From JBDKVA01 sp039679375 (GTDB lineage Bacteria; Bacillota; Clostridia; Acetivibrionales; DTU013), in NCBI GenBank assembly GCA_039679375.1, contig JBDKVA010000080.1:1-29960 (forward strand): a stretch of DNA of 29,960 bases, in the 5' to 3' direction. The number at the start of each line of letters is the position of its first letter. Position 1 is the stretch's first letter. Below, piece after piece: positions 24,377 through 29,960 of the stretch. The position numbers were made by a program, and so were the translations under genes. The notes under the pieces are model-generated. The model was not told the origin of the DNA. It was given only the letters and a program-made list of their open reading frames with translations, and searched no databases.

Positions 24377-25435
24377 TTAATCGAATACCATATGTGAAGC
24401 GCCGTTTACTCTTATCATCTTATCACTGCTGAGATTTTCCGTCGTTATTTCATATTTATCCGATATTATATCCTTTGCCATTCCGATATATGTCTGCAAA
24501 GCATCGCCCAGTCCTATGCTGTGCTGTATATTTTTGCCCAGAAGGCTGATCATTCCGGGTATCTTTCCTGCATTTTTTATGGTACCCTTCTGTTTTATTA
24601 ATGCTTTAATGAAGTTCAGCTGGTTTTCTTTCCTCTTCGTATCTCCGATTTCGAAAAATGTACCGTCCTCCCTGTAGCCCTGCCTGAATCTCACAAAGCC
24701 TTCCGCATCTTCTCCGCCGAGGTGCTGGGATCCTTTTTTAATGTGTATGTACAGATCCTGGCTGGGATCTTCATAATCCATATCATACGGCACATTGATA
24801 TCTACGCCGCCCAGGTAGTCGATCAGTTCCTTGAAGCCGCTCGGATTGATGTTGACATAATCATCTGCTTCCACTCCGAACTTTTCTTTTACAACCTCGG
24901 CTAAAAAGCTTGTCGGACCTGATTTAAACTTGCCGCTGTACTCTATCTTGCTGCCTACGTGATGAGCATAATTAATTTTAAACACACCCGGCTCCTTGTC
25001 GAGATGCAGCGATTTAAGTTTTGAAATTATTTCATCATTGTATTCTATATAAGTGTCACGTGGAATCATTATAAATTTTAATGTTTTATTCTTTTTGTTT
25101 ATGCTGGCAATACCTATTGTATCGTAAAGGTTGTTTACCTTATCCCGACCGATAATGAGGACATTTGTGGTGCCCTCTTCAACCAGCTTTCCTGAGTACG
25201 GCTTGCCAACAGTGAGTTTCGTGGTTTTTTCCTCCGGCAATGTCACAAGCTGTGTACCCTCCTGCTGCGTTGTTTCCGGGCCGGGCATTGTGATAACGGT
25301 CTTTTCCGGCTCGGCAGACGGCTGAGGTTTCTGTTGATGTGTCAGCACCCCTGTTTCACAGGCAACCATCACAAGAATAATCCCTATCAGGGCCAGGATC
25401 CCTATCCAAATAATAATATTTTTATTTGATCCCAT
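24377..25435 (-). CDS. LytR-CpsA-Psr (LCP) family cell-wall glycopolymer ligase
   Basis: A 352-residue protein with an N-terminal membrane segment (IIIWIGILALIGIILVMVAC) and a Pro/Glu/Thr-rich linker, then the LCP domain outside the cell. Conserved pieces are NVLIIGRD, DTIGIASINKK, IMIPRDTYI (catalytic Arg region), DYLGGVDINVP, and RFRQGYREDG with GDTKRKENQ, including the Arg and Asp residues that bind the polyprenyl pyrophosphate. LCP enzymes attach teichoic acid-like or capsule polymers to peptidoglycan. The VAC at the end of the membrane segment resembles a weak lipobox, but LCP proteins normally keep the segment as an anchor. It is monocistronic with its own promoter. Confidence 0.92.
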   Translation of the reverse strand: MGSNKNIIIWIGILALIGIILVMVACETGVLTHQQKPQPSAEPEKTVITMPGPETTQQEGTQLVTLPEEKTTKLTVGKPYSGKLVEEGTTNVLIIGRDKVNNLYDTIGIASINKKNKTLKFIMIPRDTYIEYNDEIISKLKSLHLDKEPGVFKINYAHHVGSKIEYSGKFKSGPTSFLAEVVKEKFGVEADDYVNINPSGFKELIDYLGGVDINVPYDMDYEDPSQDLYIHIKKGSQHLGGEDAEGFVRFRQGYREDGTFFEIGDTKRKENQLNFIKALIKQKGTIKNAGKIPGMISLLGKNIQHSIGLGDALQTYIGMAKDIISDKYEITTENLSSDKMIRVNGASHMVFD

Positions 25436-25469
25436 CCGTATCTCTCCATTGTCTATATTTTACCATTCC

Positions 25470-25498
25470 ATTATAATGTTGTTCATGCCCGTATTCAA
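25470..25498 (-). promoter_or_regulatory. Sigma-A promoter of the LCP gene
   Basis: On the minus strand TTGAAT (25498-25493), a 17-base spacer and a perfect TATAAT (25475-25470) lie 35 bases before the ATG. Confidence 0.7.
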
Positions 25499-25534
25499 AT
25501 AAAAAAATGTTAAAATAAAGTGAAAATAAGTGAA

Positions 25535-25565
25535 AAGGGCAACAGAGATAAATTCCGTTGCCCTT
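25535..25565 (-). terminator. Terminator of the hydrogenase operon
   Basis: Arms AAGGGCAAC (25535-25543) and GTTGCCCTT (25557-25565) have a 13-base loop. On the minus strand they are followed by TTCACTTATTTTC. It is located 70 bases downstream of hydA. Confidence 0.75.
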
Positions 25566-25635
25566 ATATATATACAAAATCAAACATTTCAGCTTTCCAG
25601 TCTATTTAACCGTTATGTCATTAACCGCACCAATA

Positions 25636-27384
25636 TTACTCTTCCGGGTAATTTTCCCTCGGTGCATAATGCGTATGGAGCAGTTCGTGTGCCTTGTGGC
25701 TTCCGGGATGCTCGAAGTACTCTTTATATAGCTTCTTGACATACGGGTTGTCCTGTGACTTCCTGAGAGGCAGACTTTCATCCTCTGCATAAATTGCTTT
25801 TGCTCTCTCCGCTCTGAGATCAACCCAGCTTCTTACCTGTGAAGGCTGTATCGGCTGTCCTCCGCCGGTTACACAACCGCCGGGGCAGGCCATCACTTCT
25901 ACGAAGTGATATTGAGCTTCACCGTTCTTCATTTTGTCAAGCAGCTTCCTGGCATTTCCGGTACCATGAGCTACTGCAGCCTTTATGGTCATTCCGGCTA
26001 CAACGAGCGTTGCTTCCTTTACGCCTTCCAATCCTCTGACCGCCTCAAATTCAATCTTCTCAAGCGGTTTGCCTTCCAGCAGCTCCACCAGGTATCTCAA
26101 TGCCGCCTCCATAACTCCGCCTGTTGCTCCAAATATTACAGCAGCACCTGTTGCTCCACCCATAGGTTCGTCAAAATGTCTCTCCGGGAGATCAGTGAAG
26201 TCAATACCTGCTTCCCTGATCATCCTGGCCAGTTCCCTGGTAGTCAGGACAACATCTACATCCGGATAACCTGTTGAAGACAATTCCGGACGTTTCGACT
26301 CAAACTTCTTTGCGGTACATGGCATGATGGATACAACAAACATCTTGGCCGGGTCGATGCCCATCTTCTCAGCATAGTAGGATTTTAACACTGCACCGAA
26401 CATCTCGTGGGGTGATTTGCAGCTGGACAGATTATCAAGGAATTCAGGGTAATTGTGCTCACAGAATTTAATCCAGCCGGGGCTGCAGGAAGTGATAACA
26501 GGAAGCTTCCCACCGTTTTTGATCCTGTTTACCAGCTCGGTGACTTCTTCCATAATGGTAAGGTCAGCGGCTGTATCGGTATCAAACACCTTTGCAAAGC
26601 CAAGACGCCTGAGTGCCGCAATCATGTTGCTAGTTACCCTGGTTCCTATAGGCATTCCAAATTCCTCACCAAGTGCGACCCTGACAGCCGGAGCAGTCTG
26701 TACAACTACATGCAGATCCTTGTTAGCAAGGGCGGCCCATACCTTGTCGGTATCGTCTTTTTCCCTGAGCGCTCCAACCGGGCAAACTGTAATACACTGC
26801 CCACAGTTGATGCAGGGCACTTCTGTTAGAGATTTGTTGAAGGCTGAACCCACTATAGTCTTGAAGCCTCGTTCGGTGGTGTCTATAACGCCAACCTTCT
26901 GAACATTTTTGCACATGTTGACACAACGTCTGCAAAGTACGCACTTGTTGGGATCTCTGACGATTGAAGGTGAAAGATCATCTATCTGATGCTTTATCAT
27001 TTCGCCTTCAAATCGTATTTCCTTTATATTGAGTTCTTCACTGAGCTTCTGTAATTCACAATTCCTGCTTCTTACACAGGTGAGACATTTCTTCTCGTGG
27101 TTTGATAGTATCAGTTCCAATGTGACTTTTCTGGCTTCCCTGACATTTGGTGTCTGGGTATATACTTCAAGCCCTTCGGAAACAGGATAAACGCATGCTG
27201 CCTGAAGACTTCTTGCACCTTTTATTTCAACAACGCACATCCTGCATGCGCCTATTTCATTGATGTCCTTCAGGAAGCAAAGCGTCGGGATATCAATATT
27301 TGCATATCTTGCAGCCTCCAAAACGGTATAATTCTTGGGAACCTGTATTTTTCGCGTATCAATCGTAATATTGACCATGTCCAT
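25636..27384 (-). CDS. hydA: [FeFe] hydrogenase catalytic subunit (HydA/HndD type)
   Basis: A 582-residue hydrogenase of modular M3 type that reduces protons to H2. The N-terminal [2Fe-2S] domain has Cys36, 47, 50 and 64, then a His-Cys3 cluster (His96, Cys100, 103, 109) and two [4Fe-4S] clusters (Cys148/151/154/158 and Cys191/194/197/201). The H-cluster motifs are TSCSPGW (298-304), MPCTAKKFE (354-362) and EVMACPGGCVTGGG (496-509). The usual TSCCPGW has Ser here at the second Cys. The small-subunit-like C-terminus (KLYKEYFEHPGSHKAHELLH) is present. Start: ATG with GGAGAG about 10 bases upstream. It is last in the operon, after the NuoF-like subunit, as in electron-bifurcating enzymes that use NADH and ferredoxin. 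Confidence 0.95.
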   Translation of the reverse strand: MDMVNITIDTRKIQVPKNYTVLEAARYANIDIPTLCFLKDINEIGACRMCVVEIKGARSLQAACVYPVSEGLEVYTQTPNVREARKVTLELILSNHEKKCLTCVRSRNCELQKLSEELNIKEIRFEGEMIKHQIDDLSPSIVRDPNKCVLCRRCVNMCKNVQKVGVIDTTERGFKTIVGSAFNKSLTEVPCINCGQCITVCPVGALREKDDTDKVWAALANKDLHVVVQTAPAVRVALGEEFGMPIGTRVTSNMIAALRRLGFAKVFDTDTAADLTIMEEVTELVNRIKNGGKLPVITSCSPGWIKFCEHNYPEFLDNLSSCKSPHEMFGAVLKSYYAEKMGIDPAKMFVVSIMPCTAKKFESKRPELSSTGYPDVDVVLTTRELARMIREAGIDFTDLPERHFDEPMGGATGAAVIFGATGGVMEAALRYLVELLEGKPLEKIEFEAVRGLEGVKEATLVVAGMTIKAAVAHGTGNARKLLDKMKNGEAQYHFVEVMACPGGCVTGGGQPIQPSQVRSWVDLRAERAKAIYAEDESLPLRKSQDNPYVKKLYKEYFEHPGSHKAHELLHTHYAPRENYPEE

Positions 27385-27420
27385 CTTCTTTACACTCTCC
27401 TTTACCCGTAATACTTCCTA

Positions 27421-27562
27421 TCGGGGACATTCCTCGCTTTGGTATCGGGGACATTCCTTGTTATGGTATTTGAAGGTGTGTCCCCTTTCCTTATGCGGTG
27501 TGTCCCCTTTCCATCGGGGACATTCCTCGCAACGTACTTTTGAGGTGTGTCCCCTTTCCTTG
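27421..27562. repeat. Cluster of six REP-like GGGGACA units between hydB and hydA
   Basis: Three direct units TCGGGGACATTCCTYG are at 27421, 27445 and 27514. Three inverted-type units GGTGTGTCCCCTTTCCTT are at 27475, 27497 and 27544. The two kinds are complementary over the GGGGACA core, so paired units can fold into hairpins in the operon mRNA. The last unit reaches the stop codon of the NuoF-like gene. The family resembles REP elements mobilised by RAYT-type (Y1) transposases. No transposase is in the window. Confidence 0.8.
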
Positions 27563-29359
27563 TTATGCATTCTTGAATATCGCTTTAAACGGACATTTTT
27601 CCATACATGCACCGCATTTGATGCATTTCTCCTGATCTATTACATAAGGAACCTTCTTCTCGCCGCTTATTGCGCCAACAGGACAATTCTTGGCGCATAT
27701 TCCGCAGCTCTTGCAGACGTCCGAATGTATAACATAACTCATCATGGATTTGCAAACTCCCGCAGGACATTTCTTATCTCTCACATGAGCCTCATATTCG
27801 TCCCTGAAATACCTGAGCGTGCTGAGCACCGGATTCGGAGCCGTCTGTCCGAGGCCGCAAAGCGCCGAAGCCTTTATATTTTTTGCAAGTATTTCGAGCT
27901 TCTCGATGTCGCCCTCTTCACCCTTGCCTCCGGTAATCTTTTCAAGTATTTCAAGCATTCTCTTGGTTCCTATACGGCACGGCGGGCACTTACCACACGA
28001 CTCATCAACAGTAAAATCGAGAAAGAACCTCGCTATGTCGACCATACAGTTGTCCTCATCCATTACGATCATTCCGCCGGAGCCCATCATGGAGCCCATT
28101 TGGATAAGTGTTTCATAATCTATCGGGGTATCAAGCTGGCTTGCTGGGATACATCCGCCTGAAGGTCCGCCTGTCTGTGCCGCTTTGAATTTCTTTCCGT
28201 TCGGTATGCCTCCGCCTATATCATAAATTACCTCTCTTACAGTAGTACCTATCGGTACTTCCACAAGGCCGGTATTGTTTATTTTTCCGCCCAATGCAAA
28301 TACCTTTGTTCCCTTGCTCTTTTCAGTACCGATGCTCGCAAACCATTCAGCGCCCTTATTGAAAATAACTGGAATGTTTGCAAAAGTTTCAACATTATTT
28401 AAAATCGACGGTTTCTGCCATAATCCCTTTACGGCCGGGAATGGAGGCCTTGGCCTCGGTTCGCCGCGCTTTCCTTCTATTGAGGTCATCAGTGCCGTTT
28501 CCTCACCGCAGACAAATGCTCCTGCACCAAGTCTCAGCTCCAGGTTAAAGCTGAAATCCGTACCAAAAATGTTATTCCCCAGAAGGCCGTATGCTTTAGC
28601 CTGTTCAATTGCAATATTAAGCCTCTTGACAGCTATCGGGTATTCTGCTCTTACATAAATATATCCTTGATTTGATCCGATTGCATACCCTGCAATCGCC
28701 ATGGCTTCAAGCACACTGTGCGGGTCGCCCTCCAGCACGCTTCTATCCATAAATGCCCCCGGGTCGCCTTCATCAGCGTTGCAGCATACATACTTCGTGT
28801 CATTCACAGACTTAGCGGCAAATTCCCACTTCCGGCCTGTTGGGAACCCTGCGCCGCCTCTGCCTCTGAGTCCGGACTTTTTGACTTCTTCTATGACCTG
28901 CTCGGGTGTCATTTCCGTCAGTACCTTGGAAAGTGCCTTGTATCCATCATAAGCGATATATTCATCAATGCTTTCAGGATTGATTACACCACAATTTCTA
29001 AGTGCAATTCTAACCTGTCTTTTGAAAAAGTTAACGTTTTCAAGTGATTTTGTAGTATCACTGGCTTCCTTGTTCCCTGCAAGCAGTCTTTTTACAATTC
29101 TGCCCTTTACGAGATGCTCCTCTACAATTTCCCGCACATCCTCTACTCTTACCATGGTATACATGGCGCCTTCAGGATATACAACAACAATCGGACCATA
29201 AGCACATAAGCCGAAACATCCGGTAGTAACCACTTTTACTTCCTTGTCCAGTTTGTTTTTATTTATTTGAGCCTCGAACTCTTTTTTAATTTCAGCGGAA
29301 TTTGATGATGTACATCCAGTACCGCCACAAACCAGTACATGAGCCCTGAAAAATTCCAT
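27563..29359 (-). CDS. hydB: NADH-binding hydrogenase subunit (NuoF-like, HydB/HndC)
   Basis: A 598-residue flavoprotein subunit that passes electrons between NAD(H) and the hydrogenase. An N-terminal thioredoxin-like [2Fe-2S] domain has Cys11, 16, 48 and 52. The NuoF core has GLRGRGGAGFPTGRKWEF (163-180, NADH), DEGDPGAFMDR (196-206) and GAGAFVCGEETAL (278-290, FMN), then ESCGKCPPCRIGT (453-465) and Cys501 for the [4Fe-4S] cluster. Two C-terminal ferredoxin-like [4Fe-4S] motifs follow (Cys549/552/555/559 and Cys579/582/585/589). This extended form is typical of bifurcating hydrogenases. The ATG at 29359 has GGGAGGGAG 4 bases upstream. The NuoE-like partner is not in the window. Confidence 0.95.
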   Translation of the reverse strand: MEFFRAHVLVCGGTGCTSSNSAEIKKEFEAQINKNKLDKEVKVVTTGCFGLCAYGPIVVVYPEGAMYTMVRVEDVREIVEEHLVKGRIVKRLLAGNKEASDTTKSLENVNFFKRQVRIALRNCGVINPESIDEYIAYDGYKALSKVLTEMTPEQVIEEVKKSGLRGRGGAGFPTGRKWEFAAKSVNDTKYVCCNADEGDPGAFMDRSVLEGDPHSVLEAMAIAGYAIGSNQGYIYVRAEYPIAVKRLNIAIEQAKAYGLLGNNIFGTDFSFNLELRLGAGAFVCGEETALMTSIEGKRGEPRPRPPFPAVKGLWQKPSILNNVETFANIPVIFNKGAEWFASIGTEKSKGTKVFALGGKINNTGLVEVPIGTTVREVIYDIGGGIPNGKKFKAAQTGGPSGGCIPASQLDTPIDYETLIQMGSMMGSGGMIVMDEDNCMVDIARFFLDFTVDESCGKCPPCRIGTKRMLEILEKITGGKGEEGDIEKLEILAKNIKASALCGLGQTAPNPVLSTLRYFRDEYEAHVRDKKCPAGVCKSMMSYVIHSDVCKSCGICAKNCPVGAISGEKKVPYVIDQEKCIKCGACMEKCPFKAIFKNA

Positions 29360-29402
29360 TTTGCTCCCTCCCTGCAATTTTAATTAAATATTATGGTACG
29401 GT

Positions 29403-29783
29403 TTATTTTTTGCTTTCTGCTTCTGCAGCTCCTATCGTAAGATCTTCGCAAACTCTTCCGTTTACAATATGTTCAGCTACAATACGTTTAGCCTTTTCAG
29501 CAGTCATCTTTACATAGGTAACTTTCGTACCATCTGCATTGAAAATTTCAACAATGGGTTCCAGCCTGCAGACACCGATGCAACCTGTCATTGTTACTGT
29601 TACATCACTGAGCTTCCTTTTGCCGAGCTCTTCAACAAAAGCATTCATAACAGGTCTTGCTCCGGCTGCTATTCCGCAGGTTGCCATTCCTACGACGACA
29701 CGTATGCCGTTTTTGTTGGATCTCATTTTTATCTGATTTAACGTCTGTGTCCTTATTGCTTCAAGATCAGCTATTGATTTCAC
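29403..29783 (-). CDS. hndB: [2Fe-2S] thioredoxin-like hydrogenase accessory subunit (HndB-like)
   Basis: A 126-residue protein with the NuoE-type thioredoxin-like [2Fe-2S] fold. VVVGMATCGIAAGARPV (Cys36) and MTGCIGVCRLEP (Cys68, Cys72) are the cluster-binding segments. Only one Cys is present in the first loop, as I recall for HndB-type subunits. Start is GTG with GGAGG 8 bases upstream, overlapping the end of the preceding reading frame by 17 bases. It is 43 bases upstream of hydB and shares its operon. Its role is probably electron transfer or assembly within the hydrogenase complex. Confidence 0.88.
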   Translation of the reverse strand: MKSIADLEAIRTQTLNQIKMRSNKNGIRVVVGMATCGIAAGARPVMNAFVEELGKRKLSDVTVTMTGCIGVCRLEPIVEIFNADGTKVTYVKMTAEKAKRIVAEHIVNGRVCEDLTIGAAEAESKK

Positions 29784-29960
29784 TTAACACACCTCCAAAT
29801 ATATCTGTCAAACCTTCTTTTATATATTCCCTGAGCCACTGAACCACTGTGAACTCCGATAATGGTACTTCACCAAGTGCCTGGCTCGCTTCGCGTGAAT
29901 TGAAAACGAATTGTCTGCTGCCGTTTTCAAGCCGCAATTGAATTTCAACTTCCGGATTGG
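29767..29960 (-). CDS. C-terminal part of an unidentified protein in the hydrogenase operon
   Basis: The last 64 codons of a gene that enters from the right edge. The translation begins NPEVEIQLRLENGSRQFVF and ends GVLSEINS before the TGA at 29767-29769. The segment VVQWLREYIKEGLTDIFGG is helical and has no Cys. I do not recognise the family from this part. In related operons an ATP-binding (histidine-kinase-like) protein often precedes hndB, and this may be its end. The 17-base overlap with hndB supports co-translation. Confidence 0.65.
   Translation of the reverse strand, partial: NPEVEIQLRLENGSRQFVFNSREASQALGEVPLSEFTVVQWLREYIKEGLTDIFGGVLSEINS

Noticed and set aside
27421..27562. Regularly repeated GGGGACA units as a CRISPR array.
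   Set aside because: Spacing is irregular, units occur in both orientations, and there are no unique spacers of constant length or cas genes.

Overview
The window looks like chromosomal DNA of a strictly anaerobic, fermentative Clostridia member. My inference is a cellulolytic-type relative of Acetivibrio/Ruminiclostridium. The basis is moderate GC, strong AGGAGG ribosome sites, a PPi-dependent phosphofructokinase next to a class II aldolase, a multisubunit NADH-linked [FeFe] hydrogenase operon, and an LplABC-type oligosaccharide importer with a membrane-bound AraC sensor-regulator. No tRNA, rRNA, CRISPR array or complete insertion sequence was seen.

Layout. 1-2.0 kb: the truncated start of an ECF sigma factor gene, a decayed stretch carrying the last codons and terminator of a lost SIMPL-domain gene copy, and an orphan DUF4143 ATPase. 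2.1-11.9 kb: a carbohydrate locus with a clan GH-D (alpha-galactosidase-like) enzyme, a Gfo/Idh/MocA dehydrogenase, a YesN-like AraC regulator, a lipoprotein binding protein and two permeases. A 57-bp element, 48/57 identical, lies upstream of both the dehydrogenase gene and the permease operon and ties the two units together. 12.1-16.2 kb: an intact SIMPL-domain protein downstream of a three-gene overlapping operon (a BadF/HgdC-type ATPase plus two related HgdB/DUF2229-type iron-sulfur proteins) that has no recognisable partner dehydratase. 16.4-18.6 kb: an AraC regulator divergent from a uroporphyrinogen-decarboxylase-like gene, with two large inverted repeats between them. 18.6-21.1 kb: divergent fba and pfp, the glycolytic core. 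21.1-25.4 kb: a flavin reductase-like protein, an ABC-2 type transporter (ATPase plus permease), and an LCP cell-wall ligase. 25.6-29.96 kb: an electron-bifurcating-type hydrogenase operon (partial upstream gene, HndB-like, NuoF-like, HydA), interrupted between the last two genes by a cluster of REP-like GGGGACA repeats.

How the genes work together. The carbohydrate locus probably senses, imports and processes an oligosaccharide. Its hexose products would feed pfp/fba glycolysis, and the reduced ferredoxin and NADH formed in fermentation would be reoxidised by the hydrogenase. The BadF-type operon is the most open-ended part: it looks like an ATP-driven low-potential electron-transfer machine whose substrate cannot be read from context.
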